The notes beneath the pieces were generated by a model, which was not told the origin of the DNA, ran no database searches, and saw only the letters and a list, made by a program, of their open reading frames with translations. 64,000 nucleotides of DNA from Synchiropus splendidus (Eukaryota > Chordata > Actinopteri > Syngnathiformes > Callionymidae): the NCBI RefSeq assembly GCF_027744825.2, contig NC_071334.1:4235437-4299436 (forward strand). The letters run 5' to 3'. Each line of letters opens with the position of its first letter. Positions within the stretch are counted from its first letter, which is position 1. The position numbers were made by a program, and so were the translations under genes. Below are positions 1 through 10,176 of the stretch, one piece after another.

Positions 1-732
1 AGCGTTGTTAATGGTATGAAACAGTTGAGAGATGGCTGCTGCTCCCGCTCGTGTACTGCCAGTTACCAATATCCGTCACACACACGCACATGTCAGCGTC
101 ACTGTTTGCTTCATGAAGATGCTCGTGCGATGAGTGTCGTTGACTACAAGGGTGTTCGTTCATGCTTTCATGGACACGAGAGCTGCTCCTCTCTTCACCT
201 CACCAGTGCCTGCATTTGCTTGGGGACACCTGTAAGCCACGTATTGACTCTCCCACTTAAAATCCTGCGTCATTTGCGAGTCAAGCGTGAAGAAACGACA
301 ATAACATCTCCATGCATATAAATCAGAGCTTATTATCTAGCGTGGCCTGTCAGTCGGCGTGCGGCGAGTGAAGGCTGGTAACCGAGGTCCTGACAAATGC
401 TCTGTCTGATTTCCCAGCTGAGTGATGGAGCGTACCCTGGTTAGCTTCTTTAATATACTTGTATTAGCATGAATAAATAACCACTGCGTCCGGATGCTAC
501 ACATATTTGATTGTGCCTTGCTAATAGGCTGCTGTTGTTCCTGTCATGATGCCACCGCGACTCGCTTGGTGTCGCAGCCGAGGTGGAGTGACATCGATCT
601 TTATCGCCCGCCTGCTAAATCAATTACAAATACTGAGGGAGAGAGCGGAAGCGCAGGGATGAGAGAGGTTTAGCGCAGCTGCGGCTTGATTGTTGGAGAA
701 GTCTGTGGAGTAGAAGGAGGTTGAGACACAAC
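1..732. other. low-copy intergenic DNA, no gene recognised
   Basis: No repeat family shared with the rest of the window and no recognisable protein is visible. The 101-codon frame at 16-321 has no domain signature and is taken as chance. Ordinary fish non-coding sequence. Confidence 0.5.
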
Positions 733-734
733 CC

Positions 735-832
735 GTCTTCACTCCCATGGCGTCATACATTGGTGTTGGGAAGTTTACTTTCGCGTCCTATACTGACGTC
801 GAAGGCAGCCTTCAGCGTTGCATGTCGACTAT
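735..832 (+). mobile_element. MITE-D fragment, left end
   Basis: This stretch matches the left terminal region of the intact MITE-D copy at 19398-19780. It starts with the CTTCACTCCCATGG end, continues through the GTTGGGAA and GCGTCCTATACTGACG blocks, and stops after the GCCTTCAGCGTTGCATG block. The right half is absent, so this is a truncated copy. No coding capacity. Confidence 0.6.
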
Positions 833-1039
833 TTGGTTTTAAATTGAAACATGTCTTTTCAACAGAGTAAGTGTTCTTAACTGACTAAACTAGAATATTA
901 AAATTCCAACCTTTCTACAGTAAAATATATTTTAGACGAATAATATGTGTCTCAATTATGACCAAATATGCGATGGTAAATGAGCAGAATTGTCAACTGG
1001 TTTTTGGCACGACAGAATCCACAGGGTTTGACATGATGC

Positions 1040-1480
1040 ATAGCACGGCCCTGTGTTCCCTCATGGTTAGCAGTGTGGTCACTGCAGTGGAGCTTCATGG
1101 TGAGTGTTTTGGATTATAGTATTCTCAAGGAATCCACGATGCAGAAATGTATCACAATTTCAATACTGCTCTTGTTTTATAGGAGGTTGAGCCTGAAGAT
1201 CCGGCGACCAATGGAGACGTCCTCTGTGTCCTAGAGGACTGTATTGCACCTACTGCAGGTGCAGAACATGTCTGTGATTTTGGAGGAGACCACAGTCCTG
1301 GAGGATGTGCCAGATCTTCCATCAGCACTTACCTGATACCTTTTTGGATTGGAGTACGCTCCCTCCTGATATCTCCTATCCAAAGGCTCTCAAGTACATT
1401 TCAAGACACATTTCAACATGTCTTTGTTGTGGCTAGTTGGTGGATGGAGCAGTTGGAAACTGGTCGACAGATGACATGAA
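1040..1480 (+). pseudogene. two-exon relic of a SAMD3-like multicopy fish gene family
   Basis: Two blocks look like exons around an 83-bp intron (1100-1182). The donor is ATG/GTGAGTG at 1099/1100 and the acceptor TTGTTTTATAG ends at 1182. In the second block, around 1294-1365, one frame reads VLEDVPDLPSALT, then a stop, then YLFGLEYA; after a frame change comes SYPKALKY. That resembles the C-terminal region (LPxAxxxLFGLxYAL, then YPKxLxxTF) of a large family of uncharacterised, SAMD3-like proteins that is very multicopy in teleosts. That assignment is from memory of the family. The frame is broken by an in-frame TGA and at least one frameshift, and no start is visible, so it cannot make the full domain. 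It could be a dead gene copy or a fragment carried by a transposon. Confidence 0.45.
1100..1182 (+). other. candidate 83-bp spliceosomal intron in the relic
   Basis: It starts GTGAGTG and ends with a T-rich run followed by TAG. The length is typical of compact teleost introns. Its presence argues that the relic derives from genomic DNA rather than a processed retrocopy. Confidence 0.45.
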
Positions 1481-1489
1481 ACAAGGTTA

Positions 1490-2153
1490 AATTTAATCGA
1501 ATAAATACAACACACAGACAAGTTAAGATGGAACTAAGGACGCCGGGAACCAAAACACGGACCGGGAAGTACACACAGGGAACGGGGAAGAATCTGAAAA
1601 AATAAGAAAGGCGGATTAGAAATTACAAGCCTCAAAACTGGGACAACAAAAAACACACCCGGAGTTAAGCTCGACGAGGTGACAATGAAATGAAAGCGCT
1701 CGGTGGCGGCGGCTAATCACACTCGCGCACACGAGGGGTGCTCTAGCGTATTTAAACAAAAAATTGAGACCTAAAACGGCTCAAACGCAGACTGAGTTGA
1801 TAGTAGGGAAGTCAACGAAGGAGTAGCAAGGGACAACAAAAAGTGGCGACGGAATTGAGATTCAGGGCGGAGAAAATTGAGAAAATCCAGGGGATTCGAG
1901 TGAAATCGCGGAAGTCTCGAGAGAGAAGTACTTGTGGCAAATCGAAGTCAACCATCTGGCAAACGTAGCTGGCGTTGGGAGGAATAGATCCACGGGACGA
2001 ATGATGAGGTGATGAGAGCCAGCTGCGTTTACCTGTGAAGTGGGATAGTAGAAGAGGAAGCGGAATCGAGAGGGAGTACAAAAATAAAAGCACGAGGAAG
2101 GGACGTGGAAAGAATACAAACAAAACAAAACAGGCTAAAGTGCGGACATGACA
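1490..2153. mobile_element. LTR-like dispersed repeat, family E, copy 1
   Basis: This is one of three copies in the same orientation (the others are 27121-27699 and 32930-33585). They share, in order, an AATAAA near the left end, the phrase AACCAAAACACGGACCGGG, a block of ACACACCCGGAGTT type, AAAGCGCTCGGTGG, ACCATCTGGCAAACGTAGCTGG, and a common right end GGACATGACA. The terminal CATGACA also ends the opposite strand of the solo LTR at 16299-17057, so these are probably LTRs or related non-autonomous elements whose left ends are unclear. The 157- and 88-codon minus-strand frames inside are not conserved as proteins between copies. Confidence 0.5.
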
Positions 2154-2468
2154 GTCTTCATGGAAAATGGTAGTGATTGTACACAACGTGTGCGGTCGCT
2201 GCAGAGGAAACTCCTTCTGTAAACCAATGGAATTGTATCTCTTCTTCTCAACCGTTTCATTGTTATTGGTTCCATCGTCTTGCATGTTGGCTCATCATTT
2301 TTTATCTTTATTCTACCATGTAATAGTTTATATTATAATATTATATACCTGTGGTGGTTAACAACAAAGCAGATGTGTCATTTTGGCACATTATTTTCTT
2401 TCAATTGTTTTTCCTATTAATGTGGATACTTACATACCTGTAACAGTAAACTGATGTCATGTTGGCAC

Positions 2469-2470
<2 letters not shown>
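2154..2470. repeat. AT-rich spacer with a short direct duplication
   Basis: A block containing ATACCTGT and a TGTCAT..TTGGCACA phrase occurs twice (about 2344-2394 and 2432-2472), an imperfect tandem duplication with a period near 90 bp. Nothing else is recognised. Confidence 0.4.

Positions 2471-2472
<2 letters not shown>

Positions 2473-2548
<76 letters not shown>
2473..2548. repeat. poly-A tract running into a (TA)n microsatellite
   Basis: About 27 A residues are followed by roughly 25 TA units. The A-run could be the tail of an old retroposon whose body is no longer recognisable; the TA tract is cruciform-prone. Confidence 0.9.
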
Positions 2549-2553
<5 letters not shown>

Positions 2554-2825
2554 ATAACATATTATGCAGTTAATAAGCTTTTTCTAAATAAATGAATCAT
2601 GCTACTGAGCAAGTAAAGAAGGAGCAAGTGAAGAGTTAACAGCAGTAGCAATTCACAGAGCCGCAGAATTGTCATTGGTACAAGCAATGAAATGTCACTT
2701 GACAAAAAGAGAGAATATGTCGTTGACATAATTCAAAAGCCTTACTGTAAAGGGCTGCGTTTAAATTTAAGTTATCTCAATGTACCTTTTTTTTTTTTAC
2801 TGTGTTCCCGTAAGCGTGTCCCATA

Positions 2826-2955
2826 ATGGTAAGCCATGGGGTGGCGCTCCATTTGTTCTACATGTTACAATTTTAATTCCATGAAACAGCGATGCATCAA
2901 CATGCAACGCTAAAGGCTCCCTTTTTCGTCAGTTTAGGACACAAAAGTCCGCGCT
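2826..2955 (-). mobile_element. MITE-D internal and terminal fragment
   Basis: GCCATGGGGTGGCGCTCCAT matches the interior of the 19398-19780 element. The GCATCAACATGCAACGCTAA and GGACACAAAAGTCC blocks match its terminal region in reverse. A rearranged or truncated copy. Confidence 0.45.
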
Positions 2956-4870
2956 GCTTATGGACCCAGAGTTGAAAAGTTTCATGCAGAAAAAAGAATG
3001 TAGAAATGTAGAAATGCACATATTTTGACACAAAGTTAAAAGAATTGCAATAACACGTGTCATGGTGTGAAACCGCCTTGAGAAAAACACAAATACATGA
3101 TGACAGGTTGAGAAGTGGAGACATTGTTTTAAACTCATTTAAGTCTTTCAATGCAGTTAAACAACAAAAGCTGTTCCTCAGGTCAGAAACATCATTCAGA
3201 GCAAGAGATGCATCATGAAGAAGGAGAACGGAGACGCCAAAATGAGAACGTGAGACAGTCAATTAAAGGTGTGAATGCGCATATGTTGAGTCTGGAGAAG
3301 GACTGTTAGGACAAAGGGCACAGTCACTGCGTTGGGTGGAAGGTTTCTTTCCTTTTTTGTTTTCAACGTTTTGCTATATTTGTATGGCTTTTATGGAGCT
3401 GGCAAAGATTTAGAAAGACAAACAGGATGTAAATATTGTTTCCATGTAAACTCCGCTGGACGACAGAAGCACAACTTGTCCTGCATCTCGGCATCACATC
3501 GGCACCACACCAAAGTTGGATCTCATCACAAGATTTCTTTTAACAATTACTGGCAGCTACCGCTAAACGGATGAGAGACTGAAGGATGTGTCAGAGAGTT
3601 AAACGCCGCTTCCCACGACACAATATACCTAGCGACGTTTCAGAGTTCCTGTTGAATTACAGCTCATCTGGAATTCACTTTGAACACTTTGAAACACACG
3701 CCATCGCGACTCCGAAATGAAATAAATAAAAGCAATAGCAATCACTTTTTTTTTTTTTTTTTTAACCCCGGTCGTCTTGATCTGTCCATCACCAGCGATG
3801 ATCTGAAGGGCGCTGCGTGAAAAGGAATCAAAATGAAGCAAAGAGGTTCAAGTGTACATCAGTTATTCATCACAAACTAGTTCAGCTAAAGTCACATTTC
3901 CTCCTCTTTCTTCCTCGGTGCCGAGTGCAAATACTGACACGTGTACTTCAAGGCTCCCCTCTGGATTTTCAAAGTGGAGATCGGGTCTCTTTAAAGATTC
4001 ATCTGGTTGCTTAAATTAGTGGCGTTTTATTTTTATTTCAAGTTGTTTTCAAGGATCAATTTTTGTTTGACTCCTTGCTGAAAGAGGTGAACGGCGCCAT
4101 GCTAACTCTTTTGTTCCGTCTCTTTGTTCATCAAGCGCTGCGCTAATTTGTACGCCCCGCCCCCCCACCCCGCCTTGATCATAAAACACTGCAGCCATTT
4201 TTTTTTCCTTTATTGTGTATTCTTTTTTTAGTCCGCTGATTTGAAATGCTAATTCAACATATTTTCCAATGCGTCCGCGGAGCTCATCAGCCCCACGTCA
4301 TATATCAAAGTGTCCAAAGTTGTATTGATGCCGGGTATCAAAGCCACGTTGGCTGTGATGTGCCACCACTTTTAGCTCCCAGTTGTTCCCTTCCTGGTCC
4401 AAACAAAAGGGTCTTATACATTGTTTTTTTTTGTTCTTGCTATAAACAAATGGCAGACCAGATGCAGCCGTCGTACGAACATCTGCAGGTGCTCCAGTGA
4501 GCACTTGCACCCGGCGCACGGTCACAAACAACAAAAAGATGCGGTCGGAAATACATGAAAAGAAATAATTTATTAACAACCTACTTTACATTTCCTCCCC
4601 GTTTTCTACTCATTAGACTCAAAAAACAATAGCGATTCCTATTTAAGGATGATGCATCAGCACTGGCGCTCTCATATCAAAAGGCCTGATGATGAGGGGG
4701 GAGAACAATGAGGCGTCAGGGGATTGTTTTTCCCTTTCATTTTAATTTTCATGTGTCCTGCCTCGCCAGAAGAGGCAGCGGTTCCTCTCTCCACTCCCCC
4801 TTTCTTTGTATGTACATGTGTGGCCTTGTTGAATCTACTTTGTGGGTATCAATTCTTGACAAAACGCTAT
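2956..4870. other. low-copy DNA, no gene recognised
   Basis: No shared repeat except a T run at about 3747-3763. The short frames here have no recognisable domains. A C-rich run (CCGCCCCCCCACCCCGCC) lies at about 4157-4174. Confidence 0.45.
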
Positions 4871-4896
4871 CCTTGTGAGGACCGTATGACTTTGTG
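4871..4896 (-). repeat. left remnant of the TTGTGGGGACC repeat, ending in an 11-bp flank duplication
   Basis: CCTTGTGAGGACCGT followed by ATGACTTTGTG (4886-4896) matches the reverse complement of the TTGTGGGGACC repeat near 42000-42025, where ATGACTTTGTG runs straight into GGGGACAT. Here the repeat is interrupted by the minisatellite and resumes at 6396. Confidence 0.6.
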
Positions 4897-6395
4897 TCAT
4901 CTTGGTCTCAACCTCCAAACATCTTGGTCTTGTCTTGGTCTCAACCTCCAAACACCTTGGTCTTGTCTTGGTCTCAACCTCCAAACATCTTGGTCTTGTC
5001 TTGGTCTCAACCTCCAAATATCTTGGTCTTGTCTTGGTCTCAACCTCCAAATATCTTGGTCTTGATGTCCAAACATCTTGGTCTTGTCTTGGTCTTTATC
5101 ACCAAATGTCTTCGTCTTGACCTCCAAATATCTTGGTCTTGTCTTGGTCTCAACCTCCAAATATCTTGGCCTTGTCTTGGTCTTGACCTCCAAATATCTT
5201 GGTCTTGTCTTGGTCTTGATCTCCAAATATCTTGGTCTTGATGTCCAAACATCTTGGTCTTGTCTTGGTCTTTATCACCAAATGTCTTCGTCTTGACCTC
5301 CAAATATCTTGGTCTTGTCTTGGTCTTTATCACCAAATGTCTTCGTCTTGACCTCCAAATATCTTGGTCTTGTCTTGGTCTCAACCTCCAAATATCTTGG
5401 CCTTGTCTTGGTCTTGACCTCCAAATATCTTGGTCTTGTCTTGGTCTTGATCTCCAAATATCTTGGTCATGATGTGCAAACATCTTGGTCTCGTCTTGGT
5501 CTTTATCACCAAATATCTTGGTCTTGACCTCCAAATATCTTGGTCTTGATCTCCAAATATCTTGGTCATGATGTGCAAACATCTTGGTCTTGTCTTGGTC
5601 TTTATCACCAAATATCTTGGTCTTGACCTTCAAACATCTTGGTCTTGTCTTGGTCTTTATCACCAAATATCTTGGTCTTGACCACCAAATATCTTGGTCT
5701 TGTCTTGGTTTTGACCTCCAAATATCTTGGTCTTGTCTTGGTCTTGATCTCCAAATATCTTGGTCATGATGTCCAAATATCTTGGTCTCGTCTTGGTCTT
5801 TATTACCAAATATCTTGGTCTTGACCTCCAAATATCTTGGTCTCGTCTCAGTCTTGATCTCCAAATATCTTGGTCATGATGTCCAAATATCTTGGTCTCG
5901 TCTTGGTCTTTATTACCAAATATCTTGGTCTTGACCTCCAAATATCTTGGTCTCGTCTCAGTCTTGATCTCCAAATATCTTGGTCATGATGTCCAAATAT
6001 CTTGGTCTCGTCTTGGTCTTTATTACCAAATATCTTGGTCTTGTCTTGGTCTTGATCTCCAAATATCTTGGTCATGATGTCCAAATATCTTGGTCTCGTC
6101 TTGGTCTTTATTACCAAATATCTTGGTCTTGACCTCCAAATATCTTGGTCTCGTCTCAGTCTTGATCTCCAAATATCTTGGTCATGATGTCCAAATATCT
6201 TGGTCTCGTCTTGGTCTTTATTACCAAATATCTTGGTCTTGACCTCCAAATATCTTGGTCTCGTCTCAGTCTTGATCTCCAAATATCTTGGTCATGATGT
6301 CTAAATATCTTGGTCTCGTCTTGGTCTTGACCTCCAAATATCTTGGTCTTGTCTTGGTCTCAACCTCTGAATATCTTCGTCTTGTCTTGGTCTTA
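4897..6395. repeat. minisatellite 1 (11-bp modules in 22- and 33-bp units)
   Basis: About 1.5 kb made almost wholly of three interchangeable 11-bp modules: AAATATCTTGG, TCTTGTCTTGG and TCTTGACCTCC, with variants such as TCTCAACCTCC, TCTTTATCACC and TCATGATGTCC. Because units are 22 or 33 bp, 11-residue patterns such as KTKTRPRYLEV run open for hundreds of codons on the minus strand, and CLGLNLQISWS-type patterns on the plus strand. The two strands being open in several frames at once shows these are repeat artefacts, not genes. Units become more homogeneous toward the right (5760-6300), where a block of about 110 bp is repeated several times, suggesting recent segmental amplification. Confidence 0.95.
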
Positions 6396-6611
6396 ATGAC
6401 TTTGTGGGGACATATGGATGGACCCCATGAGGTTAAGCCTCAATTGGAGGATGAAGGCTTCAAAATAAGATGGTCTTTAGAATTAGGCTCCAGTTTGGTC
6501 CTGGTTCAGGTGAGCCATTTGTTTTGGATGGTTAGGTTTCAGGTCAGAGGCTGGGGAAAGGTTGATGGCAATGAGAAACCTCACATGTCCCCACAAGGAT
6601 AGAAACACAAA
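6396..6611 (-). repeat. TTGTGGGGACC dispersed repeat, right part
   Basis: Resumes the repeat interrupted at 4896. It starts with the second ATGACTTTGTG (6396-6406), then GGGGACAT, GAGGTTAAGCCTCAATT, a CAGGTGAGCCATTTGTTTTGG block and CTGGGGAAAGG. All match, in reverse, units of the tandem at 41822-43125. Ends near TGTCCCCACAAGGATAGAAA. Not coding. Confidence 0.65.
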
Positions 6612-6990
6612 CATGCCTGTGTATGCACTGTAGGTGTGTGTGTGTTGTAGCTAATACCATTAAGTCTCCCTGCCACTTTCCAGGTCACTAATCCTTCAGC
6701 TCTGAGTTCATTGTGCCCAGACCCCACTGCTGTCTCCATAACAAGGTTATTTCTGGGTTATTACCTTCCTCTGTGATCTGGCACCTGATGGGAGACATGA
6801 AATTGATATCGCTCAATAGCAGTCAGCGATGAGCAAACTGCAATCTTTTATAATTTGGTGAGGAATTTGCATACTGAGGCTCTACCTGTATATGTACGTG
6901 TAGATAGCCACATCCCACCGACACTGCAGGTGTTCCACTGCTCGACAGGAAACTGACTCATTTGTGGATCAGTTTCAGACTTGTACACAT
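6612..6990. other. low-copy spacer between the two minisatellites
   Basis: A short GTGTGTGTGTG run at about 6633-6645, then unique-looking sequence with no recognised gene or repeat. Confidence 0.45.
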
Positions 6991-7815
6991 TCTCTTAGTC
7001 TGGACTCAGTCTTGATCTACAAATATCTTGGTCTCATCTCAGTCTTGCTCTACAAATATCTTGGTCTTGTCTTGATCTCAACCTCCAAAGATCTTGGTCA
7101 AGTCTTGGTCTTGACCTCCAAATGTCTTGGTCTTGATGTCCAAACATCTTGGTCTTGTCTTGGTCTTGATCCCCAAATATCTTGGTCTTGTCTTGGTCTC
7201 AACTTCCAAAGATCTTGGTCAAGTCTTGGTCTTGACCTCCAAATGTCTTGGTCATGATGTCCAAACATCTTGGTCTTGTCTTGGTCTTGATCCCCAAACA
7301 TCTTGTTCTTGTCTTGGTCTTGATCTCCAAATATCTTGGTCTTTGTCTCCAAATATCTTGGTCTCATCTTGGTCTTTATCTCCGAATATCTTGGTCTCGT
7401 CTTGGTTTTGATCTCCAAATATCTTGGCCTTGTCTTGGTCTTGATCTCCAAATATCTTGGTCTTGTCTTGGTCTTGATCCCCAAATATCTTGGTTTTGGT
7501 CTCCAAATATCTTGGTCTTGTCTTGGTCTTGATCCCGAAATATCTTGGTTTTGGTCTCCAGATATCTTGGTCTCGTCTTGGTCTTGATCCCCAAATATCT
7601 TGGTCTCGTCTTGGTTTTGATCTCCAAATATCTTGGTCTTTGTCTCCAAATATCTTAGTTTCATCTTGGCCTTTATCTCCAAATATCTTGGTCTCGTCTT
7701 GGTTTTGATCTCCAAATATTTTGGTCTTTGTCTCCAAATATTTTGGTCTTTGTCTCCAAATATCTTGGTCTTTATCTCCAAATATCTTGGTCTCGTCTCG
7801 GCCTTGATACTCTCC
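6991..7815. repeat. minisatellite 2 (same 11-bp modules as minisatellite 1)
   Basis: About 0.8 kb of the same modules, with its own variants (TCTTGATCCCC, TCTTTGTCTCC, TCAAGTCTTGG, TCTTTATCTCC). It encodes the same spurious 11-residue periodic frames (for example 7098-7976 on the minus strand, 292 codons). Shared modules but different dominant variants suggest a common origin followed by separate homogenisation. Confidence 0.95.
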
Positions 7816-8988
7816 AGTCTCAACAATGCCTTGGTGTCCGTTGGTGTGGTCCTGACTACGACACCGGCATGGACACAACCAAAATTTTCTCGCACCAGCG
7901 CTCCTTCTTCGTCTTTAATGTTATGAATGAGCAAGTTCCCGGATGTTGAAGTCACCTGCTTCCTGGTTGAGCTCATTAATTAACAGCTCATAAATGATAT
8001 CAATAACTGTACAAATTTTAATTAAGTATCTAGGACAATAATATTGAGAAAAAAGCTAGTACTAGTACTGAAAAAATAAAAAAGTGGTCATGCAAAGTTG
8101 TCATGAAAAGATCCTGGTCATAAACAGACTTTGAACATCCAAACTTCTTAAGTTTTACGCACTCAAGAAGTAAGATTATCGCTTGAAAATGCTTGTAATC
8201 CATCGGCTGCACCAGAAGAACTTCACAAGCGTCGTCTTAACTGTGTTTAGTAAATATAAATTCCATCACTTTCCCCTCCTGATATGCTTTTTTCCTAACC
8301 CTCGCCGTCCTGCTTTCAATTATCCCCTTTCCAATTCCCAGACAATCCCATTTCCGAGAGTCAGGTGAGGCGTGAATGTGAGCGCACTGAGCAGAAGAGT
8401 GGCTGCTGAGCAGAAGGAGGCTGGCATTTGACTCTGCTGAATAAGCCGAAGGTGCGCTGGGTGCCAGGGAAGGGAGGGAGAAGAAAGAGGGGACAGATCT
8501 TTGCATAGTGTCAGAACAGGGGTGTCAGTGAGAAAAGTGAGGTGTGCGGTGAGAGACATTCCTGCAGAGGAGGAAGAGGCTTCAGCCCCGCTCATTACAC
8601 TTGGTCTAATGGAGAGGTGAAATGAGGCTTGCTGATGGCCTGGTGTGGAAGGTAGCGTCCTTGTGCTGGAGGAAGAAAAAAAAAAAAACCTTATCAATGC
8701 CATTAACAATACTCAAGCACACTTCTGTGTTCCACTGAGTGGCATCCAAATGTCAGCGCGAAGGATAACGGAAAGGAAATGTCTCTGGTTCCCCTCCAGC
8801 TGTTCGAGCCCACAGACAAGTGGCCAGTGAAGGAAAGGACGCTTTGTTAACCTCATGAGTCAAATGAAGACATTGGTATTCCAGATGGCGCCGGCCTGGC
8901 ATTATGGTGCGTGTTTTTTCACTTGTGTGCATCCACCTGTTCTTACACCCTGTTCTTATTCAGTTATTTTTTATTTATGTATTTATAC
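7816..8988. other. low-copy DNA, no gene recognised
   Basis: No clear repeat. A-rich run at about 8676-8688. The 129- and 89-codon minus-strand frames (8320-8709, 8237-8506) overlap each other in different frames and show no domain. Confidence 0.45.
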
Positions 8989-9048
8989 TAGTGGTGGGAT
9001 TTTAATCGTATTTAATCGTTTTAATTTCATTTCATTTAATTGAATTGA

Positions 9049-9720
9049 TCAGAATCAGAATCAGAATCAGAATCAAATTTATTGCCATGGTCAGTGGGGA
9101 GCCCACTAACTAGGAAAGTGTTTTGGAATAACGTGCAGTCAAAAAGTAAATAAATAATTAGAAAAATAAATAAATAAATAAAAAATAAATTTAATTTAAT
9201 TTTTAAAAAATAAAATAAAATAAATAAATAAAAAACAATAAAAAATAAAATAAATAAAATAAAATGACAACAAGGCTGTTCACAACTTCAACAGTGTGAC
9301 GGCTGAGGGGAAGAAGCTGTTCCTGTGACGGGAGGTTCTGGTCTGGATGGACCGTAGCCTCCTGCCAGAGGGAAGAGGAACAAACAGTCCATGACCAGGG
9401 TGAGAAGGGTCGAAGGCTCTGATCCCACCTGCACGTCTCTGGGTCCTGGAGACATACAGGTCCTGAAGAGGTGGCAGGCTGCAACCATCACGTTCTCAGC
9501 AGAACGTACGATGCGCTGCAGTCTGCTCTTGTTCCTGGAGGTGGTGTTGTTGTACCAGACGGTGATAGAGGAGGTGAGGATGTGATGGCCGTGTAGAACT
9601 CCACCAGCAACTTACAGCAACTTTTGGAACAGTTTGCTCTCCAGACCACAGGGAACCTTGGTCAGTGCAGGAGTTCCTGCTCCACTGATCCCACTGATGC
9701 ACAAGACACGTGGCAGCTAG
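9049..9720 (-). mobile_element. Rex1/L2-type LINE 3' end (truncated)
   Basis: Reading the minus strand, this ends in the AATAAATTTGATTCTGATTC-type 3' repeat (GAATCA units at 9052-9073 on +) typical of jockey-group fish LINEs. It is co-linear with the copy at 13889-14700: a block encoding the end of the reverse transcriptase reading region, with LPSGRR-type residues in one frame, lies at about 9290-9480. An AAATA-rich stretch (9145-9265) sits in the 3' UTR. Severely 5'-truncated, as expected for target-primed reverse transcription. No functional protein. Confidence 0.7.
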
Positions 9721-9752
9721 GATGAGAACAACAACAACAAACATGGAGGAAT

Positions 9753-9804
9753 CCTCCCTGAACCAAAGCAAACAAAAGCATCTGTTTGCTTTGGTTCAGG
9801 GAGG
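9753..9804. repeat. perfect 22-bp inverted repeat (hairpin)
   Basis: The left arm 9753-9774 begins CCTCCCTGAACC. The right arm 9783-9804 is its exact reverse complement, across an 8-nt loop (AAAGCATC). There are no mismatches. It lies about 30 bp beyond the LINE fragment. It is short for a typical animal pre-miRNA but stable; template switching at a retroposition junction is the simplest alternative. Confidence 0.85.
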
Positions 9805-10176
9805 TTTTTCACTACACAATGACCAGGGTTTCCACCACTCTGAATGGACTTGAAATTCTTATAAAACTGAAATTCTTATACAAATATTTTCAAGACATTA
9901 AAAGACCTTCAGTTTAAATAAGGTGATATAAAAACTTGAATAGAGCCACCATGGTGATTTATTGTCAAACTGATGCATAGTAAACAATATTCTGTTGGTT
10001 AAATGTATGTGTGGCTCCATTTGATTCACTAATTTACCACATTCATTCATATTGAAAAATGTGACTTCTTGAGGAAATAGTTTTATACTACTAAACTGCA
10101 ATTCATTGAGATGAATTAATCACATTTTTTATTAATAAATTTTTCAATCGAATCCTACCCCTAATTTATATAAATA

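Larger units (their letters stand above)
8989..10162. mobile_element. hAT-like relic split by a nested LINE
   Basis: The left edge TAGTGGTGGGATTTTAATCG and the reverse complement of the right edge near 10162 (TTAGGGGTAGGATTCGATTG) are similar inverted ends of the type seen in AT-rich fish hAT elements with ATTAATCG-rich subterminal DNA. The LINE fragment 9049-9720 lies inside. A stretch around 9980-10045 (GTAAACAATATTCTGTTGG, then GTGGCTCCATTTGATTCAC) recurs diverged at about 10998-11060. No transposase frame survives. Class and limits are tentative. Confidence 0.35.

Noticed and set aside
1812..2285. 157-codon minus-strand gene
   Set aside because: Lies in the family E repeat; the frame is not preserved as a protein in the other two copies.
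5040..5864. 274-codon minus-strand gene
   Set aside because: Pure repeat artefact; other frames on both strands are equally open because unit length is a multiple of 11 bp and often 33.
4897..7815. CRISPR-like arrays
   Set aside because: Units are contiguous minisatellite modules with no unique spacers, in eukaryotic DNA.
7098..7976. 292-codon minus-strand gene
   Set aside because: Same minisatellite artefact, with a non-repetitive N-terminal extension of about 55 codons that shows no domain.
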